Positions 49,301 through 60,602 of a stretch of 64,000 bases of DNA are shown here, piece by piece. Both the position numbers and the translations under genes were made by a program. The notes below the pieces were generated by a model that was not told where the DNA came from, searched no databases, and worked only from the letters and a program-made list of their open reading frames with translations. Source of the DNA: Coniferiporia sulphurascens (taxonomy: Eukaryota; Basidiomycota; Agaricomycetes; Hymenochaetales; Hymenochaetaceae); contig NBBA01000011.1 in the NCBI GenBank assembly GCA_002794785.1, forward strand, positions 186,001-250,000. Direction: 5' to 3'. The number at the start of each line of letters is the position of its first letter. Positions within the stretch are counted from its first letter, which is position 1.

Positions 49301-49723
49301 CGGCACAGACACGGCCTGATCTTGCACTGCAGGTGGCACAACCACCCCCCATGGCCAGCCCAATCCACCGCCCATGTCCTGGGCGGGTGCCGCACTTTCC
49401 GGCCATGGATCCGTAAGGTCTGGCCCCCCCGTGACCCCCTTCCAACCCACCACACCGAGTGGGCCAATGAAAACCATCTCCAGGTCCTGCGCCACTGGCT
49501 GAAATTGACTGGGCACTTGAACCGCCTCTCTGACCACACCTCTGCCACCATCCGCCTGGCCTTCGCCAGGATGGACTTAGAGGGGCACCCCACCAACGAA
49601 GATATGGACTTGGACCTCCTTAGGGAATACATGAGTCATATGCTTGGACCCCGAACCCAGGACCCGGACCCGGCTCTCTTGGAGCTATCAGGTACGCTTC
49701 CTCCCTTTTCCCCTACTCAGTGA
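46394..49723 (+). pseudogene. LINE ORF2 in copy C (APE-type endonuclease, RT, RNase H), one stop, internal deletion
   Basis: The frame is open from 46394 to TGA at 49721-49723 except for TGA at 48860-48862, where copy A has CGA (FRTW). Endonuclease motifs: LLQEPPWY, LMAGNFNCRH.LW, and SDHAMLRW with the catalytic His. RT keeps DIQGFFDSVHP, GTPQGSPVSPILS and YVDDHLL. RNase H has FTDGS, TATDTEIFSL, FFLSD and HFVWCPGHSNIPGNEWAD. Comparison with copy I shows that about 170 residues, the finger region of RT, are missing after TTPLQQ near 47376. The domain order fits fungal LINEs of the Tad/I group; the clade call is from memory of domain content, not a tree. Confidence 0.88.
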
Positions 49724-50050
49724 CTGCCTTTCGGACTCTCCCACATATGTCCTGGCCAGCGCTCTCGCCCTCCCTTTCCAATTCTAAGCTACCCCCTTTA
49801 CCTGCCCTAACCCACTTGGTCTCGTTGTAGCAATATGTATTCCTCCCCCTGGCTTCCCCTTTACTAATAGGGACCCTTCCCACCTTGGCACCCTTTGGGG
49901 AGCAGGGTCCCGCCCAGTTTTGTGCGTTGTGTGATGATGGGCGCCTCTGTTGTTATGTAGTTAGGGCCCCCCCTTCAGGGGGGCAGCTTGTAATTATGTA
50001 ATACTGCAGGAATAATAATAATAATAATAATAAAAAATAAAAATAAAAAA
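46394..50050 (+). mobile_element. LINE copy C, longest copy: endonuclease, RT, RNase H, 3' UTR
   Basis: Begins at the tail of copy B inside the endonuclease domain. Ends with the stem-loop near 49964-49987 and an AAT/A-rich tail to 50050. An internal deletion near 47376 joins the endonuclease linker directly to the middle of RT. Confidence 0.9.
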
Positions 50051-51060
50051 GTCCTTGTTGGTGGGGTAGCCATCTAGTTCCATTGTGGCAAAAGCCAGGC
50101 AAATGGCGCCTGCGGTTCTGTCTGAGAGGCAGTTCAGGTGCCCATCAGCCTAAGCTAATGGTGCAGAACCGGTATAAGGTTTTCCTCTGTCCATTCTGAG
50201 TGGTGGGCTGGGAGGGGGGTTTTGGCTGGCCAGATGCGCCGAATCCAGGGTTGGAAAGTGGAACACCCGCCTAAAATGTGGGTGGTCATCTGCACTGGCC
50301 ATGGTGGGTGGTTATGCCACCTGCAGTGGGAAATCAGGCCATGCCTGTGCCAGTAGGCTGAGTCAAAGCTCAGCCAGTAGCCCCCATAGGGACCGGCGTG
50401 ACAGAGGACTTGCGCTACTGCAGAAAGGTGGTGATGGGGGTGGTCCACAGAGTGGGTAAGCAACTTTCGCAGGTGACGGGAGGGGATGCCGTGTACAGCC
50501 AAGTATTTATCGGCAGTGGAGGCTAGGGGGCGGGCCAGGGATAGCATCCACCATTCGACCAGAGTCTTGGTGGCCACTTCCTTTAGGGTGGATATGGAGG
50601 GTGCAAGTTGTGAGGGGGGGAGCTCCGTGGCGAGTTTCGCTTCGTCATCAGCCCATTCATTTCCAGGGATGTCTGAGTGACCTGGACACCACACGAAATG
50701 GATGGTGAGGCCTGGGTGCGAGTCCAGAAGCGTCTCGACCCCTGCCTTCCAAAGGTGGAGGAGATGGGCACCCGGAGCGGCGGCCCAGTTGTGGAAGAGG
50801 TTGAGTGCCATCAGCGAATCAGACAGAAAGAACAGGTCTGATGCGACAGGCAGGTGTGTGTGGAGGTGGTGCGCAGCCCAGCCAGGGGCAGTGGCGAGAG
50901 AGAAGATTTCTGCGTCCATGGCTGTGGCGCAGGTGGGGGAGGCAAGTCGGCGCGACCAGAGTTTGGTTCAGCCGAGCATAGCGCAGATAGCGGATCCCGA
51001 GGCTGTTCCGATGCAAGAGCCATCCATGAAAACCTGGATGTGGGGGATGGTGCTTCCAAC
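50051..51060 (-). mobile_element. LINE copy D, truncated at both ends (RNase H region)
   Basis: Reads on the minus strand from VFMDGS near 51030 through TATDAEIFSLA-like sequence, HFVWCPGHSDIPGNEWADDE and HCRWHNHPPWP, with stop near 50155. It then breaks at 50051 before any 3' UTR, directly against the tail of copy C. Loss of its own 3' end suggests that copy C inserted into it or that a deletion removed it. Confidence 0.8.
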
Positions 51061-51151
51061 ACCTGCTGCCGGATGTCCAGGAGATCTACTTCCTCTCCGA
51101 CTCCCTGACAGCCCTCAGCCTATTCCGCACCTGGCCCTCAGCATTGGGGGC
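51061..51151 (+). mobile_element. LINE copy F, first part (before nested copy E)
   Basis: Reads LLPDVQEIYFLSDSLTALSL up to the 12-bp target AGCATTGGGGGC (51140-51151), where copy E is inserted. It continues at 52075. Confidence 0.88.
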
Positions 51152-52062
51152 TTTTTTTATTATTATTATTCCTGCAGTATTACATAATTACAAGCTGCCC
51201 CCCCGAAGGGGGGGCCCTAACTACATAACAACGGAGGTGCCCGTCATCACGCATCGCACAAAACTGGGCAGGGGCTCTGCTCCCCAAGGGGTGCTGGTGT
51301 GTGAAGAGCCCCTATTTAGTAATGAAACTGAGAGAAGGAGGGATACATATCACTATGAACAAACCAAGCGGTTGAGGGCAGGTTAAAGTAGGAAGCTTAG
51401 AAGTGGAAAGGGAGGGCGAGAGCACCGGCCAAGACATATCATGGGGGATACCGAAAGGCAGGCTTTACTCAAGCGGAAAGGGAGGGAGCGTACCTGAAAG
51501 CTCCAAAAGGGCTGGGTCCGAGTCCTGGGTTCGGGGTCCGAGCATATGATGCATGTAATCCCATAGGAGGTCCAAGTCCATATCCTTGTTGGTGGGGTGC
51601 CCGTCAAGGTCCATCGCAGCAAAAGATAGCCGGATGGCGCCCACGGTGCATTCCGAAAGGCGGTTGAGGTGCCCTGTCAGCTTTAGCCAACGTCGCAGAA
51701 CCAGGAGGCGGTTTTCGTTAGTCCACTCGGAGTGGTGGACTGAGAGAGGGTCTCGCGGTGGCCACATGCATCATATCCACGAATGGAAGGTGCTGCAGCC
51801 ACCAAGGATGTGGGCGGTCGACTGTGCAGGCCAGGGGGGGTGGTTGTGCCAATGGCAGTGCGAGATCAGGCCATGCCTGCAGTGGTAGGCTGAGTCGAAG
51901 CTCAACCAGTATCCCCCATAGGGACCGGCGCAGCAGAGGACCTGAGCGACTGCGGATAGCTCGTTGCGTGGGTGGTCGACTGAGTGCATGAGGAGCTTTC
52001 TGGGTCGGTGTGATGGTAGGCCGTGGACCGCCAGGTATTTGTCAGTGGTCGAGGCGAGGGGG
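51152..52062 (-). mobile_element. LINE copy E, nested in copy F with a 12-bp target duplication
   Basis: 911 bp in minus orientation, 5'-truncated in the RNase H region. The 3' tail reads as TTTTTTATTATT at 51152-51170 and the stem-loop follows at about 51197-51219. AGCATTGGGGGC occurs at 51140-51151 and 52063-52074. Removing E and one duplicate makes the frame of F continuous (WPSALGAQLLPLWK). Confidence 0.93.
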
Positions 52063-53254
52063 AGCATTGGGGGCCCAGCTCCTCCCCCTATGGAAGGCAA
52101 GGGTCGAGACCCTTCTCGACTCATTCCCAAATCTGACCATTCATTTCCAATGGTGCCCGGGACATGAGGCAATCCCTGGGAATGAATGGGCAGACTCTGA
52201 GGCGAAGCTTGCAACAGAGCTTCCTCCATCGACCCTAGCTCCCTCTATCTCTGCTCTGAAGGAAGTGGCAACTTGCACCCTCAGCGAGTGCTGGTCCCTC
52301 CAACTGGCCCGCCCCCTCGCCTCCACCACCGACAAATACTTGGCAGTGACGGGGCCCCCCACCAGACGACCGAGAAAGCTAATCACTATCTCAGTCAACC
52401 ACCCTCGCTCAGAGCTCACTGTGGTGGTGCAGGTCCTCTGTCGAGCTGGTCCCTATGGGGGCTACTGGCTGAGCTTCAACTCAGCCTACCGATGCAGACA
52501 TGGCCTGATTTCCCACTGCAGATGGCACAACCACCCACCCTGGCCAGCACAGTCAACCTCCCATGTCCTAGGCAGATGCGAAACATTCCAGCCCTGGATA
52601 CAATGTGTTTGGCCCAAGAGCGACCCCCTCCCGGTCCACCACTCTGAATGGGTGGACGAAAACCACCTCCTGGTCTTAAGATGCTGGCTGCATCTCACAG
52701 GCCACCTCAACCGGATGTCCAACCACACAGCCGGGGCAATTCGCCTCGCCTTTGCGGCCATGGAACTGAACAGACTCCTGACCGATAATGACCTCGACTT
52801 GGATACCCTCCGGGGATATGTGCGTAGGTTGCTCGGATCCAGGACTCAGGACGTGGACCCAGCCCTTTTGGAGCTCTCAGGTATGCTCCCACCATTTCCC
52901 TCTGACTCTTGACTGCCCTTCGGATTCCACATTGGTCTCTTCTATGGCACTTGCAGCTGCTCCATTCCTCTTCTAAGGGACTCTTCCTTCCTGATCTCGC
53001 TTTTGGCTTGGTTTGGCTTTTCGTAGTCTCGATATGTATGCCTCCCTCTTCCCCCCTCCATCTATCCCTAATAGGGCACATAAGTTCACCAGGCCTCCTT
53101 CGGGAGGCACACGCCCTGCCCAGTTTCACTCGATGAGTGATGACGGGCGCCTCAGTAGTTAGGTAGTTTACAGGTGGCCCCTTTGGGGCCGCAAGTGTAT
53201 TGTGTAGCTCAGTAGGAATAATAAATTATAAAAATTAAATTAAATTTAAAAAAA
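52063..53254 (+). mobile_element. LINE copy F, second part (RNase H, type 2 3' UTR)
   Basis: Open frame to TGA at 52910-52912 (HFQWCPGHEAIPGNEWAD, HCRWHNHPPWPAQ). The 3' UTR differs from copies A-C and E: it ends with the stem GGCCCC-TTT-GGGGCC near 53175-53190, then AGCTCAGTAGGAATAATAAA and an A/T tail to 53254. This defines a second subfamily shared with copy J. Confidence 0.88.
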
Positions 53255-54486
53255 GGTGTCCAAGGAGTTTGCGAGGCAGGACTTGAAGATTTGGCGAGAT
53301 GCTGACACTACTTGTCCTGGCGTTTACAAGATCGGCTCTGGTACCGGGTTGCCCATGCCCACTGCGACACCACACATGTCGCCGGACCATGAAGCCAGGT
53401 CCCTTCCTCATCCAAATTCGAACTCCCTCGCTCCGACACAGATGACCGCACAGCCGCAGCTGCTTTTGCCAATGCGAGGACATGAGCAAGAGCTGGTCTC
53501 GCCAGTGCCATCGGCATTCTCACTTTCACACTTCCCACTTCCGCCGACAGCGCTTGTGATCCCCAGACCGAGTGCACTTGGTGCAGCAGAGATGCCCATC
53601 CCATCTGCACGTGGGGCCCCGCCGAGTCCTGGTGCAATTTGGGATGCTTGGGCACAACGCCTGCGGAGTGCACAACCTTGCCTGGTATGGATACATATAG
53701 CGTAAAGACAAACATGCCACAAGGTAGAATGCCTGCGTCGTCACCTCCACGTCCGATTCAGTCACAACATGTGAACACACCTTCGCAACTTTCGCACACA
53801 TGAACGCGGGATGAGATTGCAGACCTGAAGAGACGCATATTAGACCTGCCTATGGGTGTCCCACTACTCAACCAGCCGATGCCCCCGTGCCGGCACGCAC
53901 TGTCTGTCACTGGTGGTGTCCCCCAGAAAACGAAACATGGCTGAACTGCAAGCAACGTGGTCTTGGGCACACACAAACACCGTGACACGCATCACACAAA
54001 TTCCCGCCTGCCTGCGATTGATGTGAAGGTTGCAAACAGCCTCCCACCACCGAGTGCATTCGGATTCTCGGTCGGTGCGCCTGCTACGGCAACCTCAGCA
54101 CCAGTGTATGGAAGTGAATTCCAGCTTAGTGCCATTGACCTGCCTTCGGGAGCTTCAACCATCTTGTATACCACGCCATCTGTGTTGCCGCTGCGTATCC
54201 ATTGGATGGCGAGCCAGGCGTCCACGCAGAAGGTCGACCCTGTGCCTGCACCGGCTGCCGCAAAATCCGGACTGATCCCACTACCACTGCCAGCATCTGT
54301 CCCTCAAAGCGCAGAAGCCGCAGTGACGACATTCTCCACGGCAGGCATCCCACCGGTCTCTTCCCCACTCCAGTGGGGCCGTCTGATACCACAGCTGACT
54401 GTGGAGAAAAGCATACCTATGTATTCGAGATTATCGGTCAATTCATCGTGAAGGCAATGCTCAACTCCCGCATCCACCATAGATAG
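53255..54486. other. Unassigned sequence between LINE copies (left part of one target locus)
   Basis: Two open frames rich in Pro/Ala/Ser lie on the plus strand (53256-53705 and 53957-54451) in different frames; neither shows a domain I know. Because copy H carries a target duplication, this stretch was once continuous with 55303 onward. It may be decayed host gene or an unknown repeat. Confidence 0.45.
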
Positions 54487-55287
54487 CCTCTGCTGTGCCA
54501 GTCCCTACAGGGGTTACTGGCTGAGCTTTGACTCAGCCTACCGGTGCAGGCATGGCTTGATTTCGCACTGCAGGTGGCACAACCACCCCCCCTGGCCCGC
54601 GCAGTCGACTGCCCACATCCTCGGCAGCTGCAGCACTTTCCACCCTTGGATACGACGTGTGTGGCCACCTCGGGACCCTCTCCGAGTCCACCACTCAGAG
54701 TGGGCTGACGAAAACCACCTCCCGGTTTTGCACCACTGGCTGAAGCTGACAGGGCACCTAAACTGCCTTTCTGACTGCGCTGTGGGCACCATCCGGCTGT
54801 CTTTCGCCGCAATGGACCTAGACGGACACCCAACCGATGAGGATATGAATCTGGACCTCCTCAGGGAATACATGTGCCATATGCTCGGACCCCGAACCCA
54901 GGACTCGGACCCAGCCCTTTTGGAGCTTTCAGGTATGCTCCCCCCTTTTCCCTCTGACTAAGCGCCCGCCTTTCAAATTCCCTATGATACGTCTCAGCCG
55001 GCACTCTCGCCCTCCCATTCTCATTTCTAAGCTTCTTACTTTTACCTGCCCTCACCCATGTGGTTGGTTCATAGCGATATGTATACCTCCTTCTCATGTT
55101 CTACCTTACTAAATAGGGGCTCTTCACACTACAGCACCCTCTGGGGAGCAGAGCCCCCACCCAGTTTTGTGCGATGCACAATGATGGGTGCCTCCATTGT
55201 TATGTAGTTAGGGCCCCCCCGAAGGGGGGCAGCTGTAATTATGTAATACTGCAGGAATAATTTAAAATAAAATAAAATAAAATAAAA
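54487..55287 (+). mobile_element. LINE copy H, 801 bp, with 15-bp target duplication
   Basis: Starts in RNase H (GYWLSFDSAYRCRHGLISHC), is open to TAA near 54959-54961, and then has a type 1 3' UTR with the GC-rich stem-loop near 55211-55232 and a tail of AATAA units. Flanks: ATCCACCATAGATAG (54472-54486) and ATCCACCATGGATAG (55288-55302), one A/G difference. The short open frame and near-perfect duplicate suggest a recent insertion. Confidence 0.92.
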
Positions 55288-55869
55288 ATCCACCATGGAT
55301 AGGAGAAAACAGACAGGTAGGATGCGGCTCAGTCCATGGTCGTGCATTGTCGAGTTATGTTGGCTTTGTCCAAGTGTCGACTGCAGTGCACGTTGGCTCT
55401 GGGTATTAGAGCCAGATTTACCTCGATAAGTGTACTGATTTGGATGCTTCTTAGTGGCTAACGACCCTTGTATTAGCGATTAGATAGCAAACAGTGTCAG
55501 CTTCGAGCGAGTAAGTTGGAGAACTGGTAAAACGCACCCTGCTTTTTGGCGAAATGGATAGCATCCTCTTTTGAGTGGAACGACATATGTGCCCCTTGCA
55601 CATAATCCGCACTCGAGGTGCACATACATCTGTTCAGCTTGGACCCAGAAAACAGTTCACACTGAGTTACTTACAAGCTTGCCCATCCCATAAGCGGGTT
55701 CTCCCATCATCTGCCTCCCTGCAGAATGTCAAAGTTGATCCCCCACTTTTCCCCTCATGCACCTCTGCCCTGCATCGTACTCCGTGTCAGCTTGCAGACT
55801 CTCACAGTCCTGTGTCGCAGCTCGCCTGTTCACCTTATTCAGTATCATTTGCAATGGATATACCTGAGA
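55288..55869. other. Unassigned sequence right of LINE copy H
   Basis: Continuation of the locus interrupted by copy H. No recognised domain; may belong to the degraded region of the PHD-finger gene to the right. Confidence 0.35.
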
Positions 55870-56890
55870 CAAGAAGACAGACCAGGAGTGCTGCTGATGA
55901 TGTCTGCAGTGACCGCATCTTTTGGCAGAATGGTTGTTGTAACATCGGATGCCTTCGCTTGAGGAGCAACCTCTATGTCGGTTCGCGGTGCAGAGGTACT
56001 TTGGAAGCAGGCAAGGGCGGATGCTGAGAATACAGCATTACAGCCAGTTGTGCCTCTCTGTGAGGCGAAAAAAAAGCGAGTCGGAGTTACAAACCTTCCT
56101 CACCATCACCCAAAACAGAGGCATCCTGCGCAATGGCACTCTTCCGACCTCCAGCGCCTCTGACGTGATTTTCCATGCACCAGGGGTGGAGGTGGCAGTA
56201 AAAGAGTCATAGTGATTTCTGCAATCTTCTCCGGCTTTTTGGTACCCGATGCTGTTGTGGCTACACATTCTGAAACGATAAAAGACGATCACTTCCTCTT
56301 CGTAGACACACTGTATGATGATGTCAAATACTGTTAGCATTTGAACAAGGAAAGAACATGTACGTGTCCTCATCTATTCGTTTTCGTTTCTTCTGCCCCC
56401 CAGATACTGCATCGGTAACATCTTCTACTACTTCTTTGGTTTCCGCAACACGCATAGCCCTGTCTTTGCTCACTACATCACCATTAGGCGACACTTCTGC
56501 TGTTGCCGCCATCACGTCCAGAAGTTCCTGTATGCTTTCTTTGTAAGCCATGTTGTGACTATTCATTGTGTTTCACCTCTTTGCTGTTTTCAAGAAGTGA
56601 GTGGGAGAATGTGAGCAAGAGTTGTGGGATTGGTGGGATGCATGTAGAGACTTCTCAGAGCTCTGTCATTGGCGCCTTTGCAGCTTCCTGGGATATAGTT
56701 AAGCAAAATCACGGATTGTATGGAGGGCTGTGACGCACTTTAACAACTCTACATGATTCTCTGGCTTGCACTGCTCGCAGTAATAATTGCCAGGGGGCAG
56801 TTCGCTCTCCTGCATGAAACCTATGCACGGACCATGCTGCCAGGCCATGCATAATTCACATTGAACCATAAAGTCGGCAGACAGCTGGAC
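55870..56890 (-). pseudogene. PHD-finger gene remnant, cut by LINE copy I
   Basis: The minus strand from 56890 reads DFMVQCELCMAWQHGPC and LPPGNYYCEQCKPENHVELL, the second half of a Cys4-His-Cys3 PHD zinc finger, which in chromatin proteins binds histone H3 tails. Then MNSHNMAYKESIQELLDVMA and a Lys/Arg-rich GGQKKRKRIDEDT follow, and after a plausible intron VSTKRK, TGA, SSFIV. Further down APRTDIEVAPQAKASDV is open. TGA interrupts at two points where Arg (CGA) would fit. The upstream half of the finger is missing because a LINE begins at about 56893. Whether anything is still made is unknown. Confidence 0.7.
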
Positions 56891-56892
56891 CG

Positions 56893-58222
56893 AGGCCGCA
56901 TTTCCAGCCCTCTCAGAGGCATTCACCCTCCCAGTAGTGGATGCTAACTCACTAGACCTGAAAGCAAGTGCTGTCCTCAAAGCCATGACAGACACACTGC
57001 AACCCTTCACCACAACCCGGATGCTGTCGAAAACAGCGGTCCCATGGTGGTCGTCCAACTGCCGGGATCTACTGAACGCAATTCACAGTGCCTCAACACC
57101 CACCACAAAAGCGGCCGCCAGATGCTCCTTCAAACGAGGGGTGCGTGCGGCAAAGCGGACCTACTACTTGGAACAGGCATCAGAGGCCGACCCCTCTAAC
57201 ATTTGGTCATGGGCCAAAAAGGGCCTCGGTGTCCACCCATCACAAGTACCCTCACTCAAGCACAGGGACGGCACCTTCACCCAGTTGGACGAAGAGAAAG
57301 GTGAGCTTTTCAGATCAACATTCTTTCCTCCACCTCCCCCACTCCTGGCTGCGGGCCTCGGCCCCCTGCCTCCCCCTACCCCAGCTGCACCACCACTACT
57401 CTTCTCTGAGCTCACAGGTGCACTGGCCAATACTTCCAACTTGTCGGCTCTAGGCCCTTCAGGAATCGGGTATCGCCCCCTTAAATGGGTGGTCGATGCC
57501 TATCCAGACAAGGTACTTACACTTTTCAATGACTGCCTGCGACTGGGCCACCACCCAGCCTGCTGGCAGACGGCAAAAGTCATAATGCTCTGGAAGCCAA
57601 ACAAGAAGGACCATTCTCCCCCCACTCCTACCGCCCTATCTCCAGGAAACCTTGGGCAAGTTACTCGAAAAAATGATCGCTAACCGGCTCCAATACCTTG
57701 CTAATGCAAGGAACTGGCTGCCACCAAACCAGTATGGAGGACGCCAGGGCCACTCAGTCTACGACGCTGCCCAGCACCTGTTACAGATCATGGAAGGCGC
57801 CCATGTGAAAGGCCTTGTTTGTTCCATCCTAGTGGTGGACATCCAGGGCTTCTTTGACTTGGTGCACCCAGGACAACTCCACCACCAGCTGCTGGAGATA
57901 GGATGCCCGCCAGACATGGCATCTTGGTGTCTCTCCTTCATGACAAATAGGGAAGTGGCTGTCTCTTTCGATGGCACGACCCTACTGACTGCTCCTAAAC
58001 CCGACCTCGGCACCCCACAAGGCTCGCCAGTGTCCCCCATCCTCTCGACGATCTTTGCGGGCATTGTGATGCAGCGCTTTCAACAGCGTGGTGCACAACT
58101 ACTAGCATATGTCGATGATCACCTCATTGCTTGTGTAGGAACCTCAGTAACGGCTAACTGCAGATCCCTCGCCCAAGCATACCAACAACTCGACCTTCTA
58201 TTCTGCCAAATCAGTCTCAACA
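56893..58222 (+). mobile_element. LINE copy I, truncated at both ends (endonuclease-RT linker and RT)
   Basis: Inserted in the PHD-finger gene. It is the only copy here showing the RT finger region: VPWWSSNCRDLL, KRTYYLEQASEADPSNIWSW, LSALGPSGIGYRPLKW, then after a frame change near 57630 LEKMIANRLQYL, DIQGFFDLVHP, GTPQGSPVSPILS and YVDDHLIA. It stops at LLFCQISLN where copy J begins in the opposite direction; its 3' part is not found further right. Confidence 0.87.
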
Positions 58223-60602
58223 TTTTTTTTTATTTTTTTATTTTATTATTCCTACTGAGCTATGCAATACACCTGCAGCCCCATAGGGGCTGCCTGTAAA
58301 CTACCTAACTACTGAGGTGCCCGTCATTGTTCATTGAGCAAAACTTGGCGGGGCGTGTGCCTCCCAGAGGAGGCCTAGTGGGCTTATGCACCCTATTAAA
58401 GGAGAGGAGAGGGAAGGGGAGGGAGGCATACATATTGCAACTAATACTAACCAAACCAAGTCGAAATGAGATCAGGAAAAGACAGTCCCTTAGAAGAGGA
58501 AAGGAGTGGCTGCAGGTGCCATAGAAGAAACCGGTGGGGAATCCGAAGGGCAATCAAGAGTCAGAGGGAAATGGTGGGAGCGTACCTGAGAGCTCCAAAA
58601 GGGCCGGGTCCGTGTCCTGAGTCCTGGATCTGAGCAACCTGCACACGTAGCCCTGGAGGGTGTCCAAGTCGAGGTCGTTGTCAGTGGGGAGTCTGTCTAG
58701 TTCCATGGTCGCAAAGGCAAGGCGAATAGCCCCAGCTGTACAGTCGGATATTCGGTTGAGGTGGCCTGTGAGGTGTAGCCAGCACCTTAGTACCAGGAGG
58801 TGGTTTTCATCTGCCCATTCTGAATGGTGGACAGGGAGGGGGTTGCTTCTTGGCCATACTCGTCTTATCCAGGGCTGGAATGTTTCACATCTGCCTAGGA
58901 CATGTGAGGTTGACTGAGCTGGCCAGGGGGGGTGGTTGTGCCACCTGCAGTGGGAGATCAGGCCGTGTCTGTGTCAGTAGGCTGAGTCAAAGCTCAGTCA
59001 ATAACCCCCATAGGGACCGGCTCGACAGAGGACCTGTGCCACTGCGGTGAGCTCCAAGCGGGGGTGGTCAACTGAGATAGTCAAAAGTTTCCTTGGTCAT
59101 CGAGTGGGGGGCCCTGTTACTGCCAAGTATTTGTCAGCAGTAGAGGCAAGGGGGCAGGTCAGCTGAAGGGACCAGCATTCGCTTAGAGTGCAGGTGGCGA
59201 CTTCCTTCAGAGCGGAGATAGAGGGGGCAAGTGTAGCAGGGGGAAGCTCTGTTGCTAGCTTCACCTCGGAGTCGGCCCATTCATTCCCTGGGATGTCCTC
59301 ATGACCCGGGCACCACCGGAAATGAATGGTTAGATTCGGAAACGAGTCGAGTAGTGTCTCGACCCCCACTTTCCAAAGAGGGAGGAGTTGGGCCCCTGAA
59401 GCAGAGGGCCAGGTGCGGAAAAGGCTGAGTGCCGTCAGAGAGTCCGAGAGGAAGAAGATCTCCTGGACATCTGGCAGCAAGTGGAGGAGGTGTCTTGCAG
59501 CCCAGCCTGGGGCCATTGCCAATGAGAAAATTTCAGCATCCGTTGCTGTGGCACAAGTGGGTGAGGCAAGCTTGAGGGAGCTGATGTGAAGTTTTCCCTT
59601 CATGACGCAGATGGCTGATCCTGAGGTGTTTCCAATGCGAGATCCATTGGTGAATACCTGCAAGGAGGTGTTGGTGCAGCAGATCCTAGCTTGGGCAATG
59701 TAATTGTTGCGCATGTTTTTGGATACTGGCTGTCTGGGGACTGTGAAGACGATTCAACCTTGACCAAAGGCGAGGGGGTCCATCCAGGGGGGGTGCATGT
59801 ATGCTGGGATCCATTGGACTCGTGGGACATGGACCTGCAATGAAAGTGAGAAGGGAGTGTTAGCATTAGGATTGAACTTTTTCTGCCCAACACAGTGGGG
59901 GGTGTGCCAGAGGCATAGAGCGTGAGTGGTTTTTAAAAATTCGAAATAAGCGAAGAAAGGGGGAGTGGAACAAAGGAAATTTGTCAAAAGGGGAGACACG
60001 CCCTTGTAGATGCCTAAAATCCAACGGCATGCCGTGTTTTGCATGGCCTGAAGTCGGTTTACCAAGGTTTTTTGTCAGTGTCCATGGTGCCATACTGGCA
60101 TGCCCCATGCTAAGACGGTGCATATGCAGGCGGTGTAGAGTCGACATAGGTGGATGGCAGATAGGCCCCTCTCGGTGTTGCTGAGAATGTGGAGGGCTGC
60201 CAGTGTTGAGAGGCCCTTGGAGTGCATGCACTCCATGTGGTGTTTGAAGGTGAGGCCCAAGTCCCACCAGATCCCTAGCCAGTGCAGGGGGTTGGTGGGT
60301 CGGATCAGGGTGTTGGCATCGATTTGTATCCCAGCGGTGTCCCAGTGGTGGTAGCCGGTTCGTCGCCTGGGCGGGTGGAAGTGGAGGGCCTCTGTCTTTG
60401 CTGTTTCAATGTTGAGACCAATTTGGCAGAAGAGGAGGTCGAGTTGCTGGTATGCTGTAGTGAGGGATCTGCAGTTGGCCATTACCGAGGTGCCTACGCA
60501 AGCAATAAGGTGGTTGTCGACATATGCTAGCAGTTGTGAGCCTTGCTGTTGAAAGCGCGTCATCACTATGCCCACAAATATTGTCAATAGGATTGGGCCA
60601 TC
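58223..60602 (-). mobile_element. LINE copy J, type 2 subfamily, 5'-truncated in RT
   Basis: The tail reads TTTTTTTATTTTTTTATTTTATTATT from the left edge; the stem GCAGCCCC-TAT-GGGGCTGC lies near 58271-58295. RNase H lies at about 58600-59700 and the RT part at 59750-60600. RT begins at PILLTIFVGIV and has YVDN instead of YVDD. Several stops break the frame, including TGA at about 59757 where copy C has CGA (GRV). Confidence 0.88.

Noticed and set aside
42056..49632. Long minus-strand frames over the plus-strand LINE copies (for example 46711-47364)
   Set aside because: They are antisense shadows of the GC-rich LINE ORF; the plus strand carries all catalytic motifs.
50051..53254. Copies D and F as one twin-primed insertion
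   Set aside because: D and F cover overlapping parts of the RNase H region, whereas twin-primed segments come from separate, adjoining parts of one element.
53256..54451. Genuine host genes in the Pro/Ala-rich frames
   Set aside because: The two frames are out of register, lack start context and motifs, and lie inside a repeat island; left as unassigned sequence.
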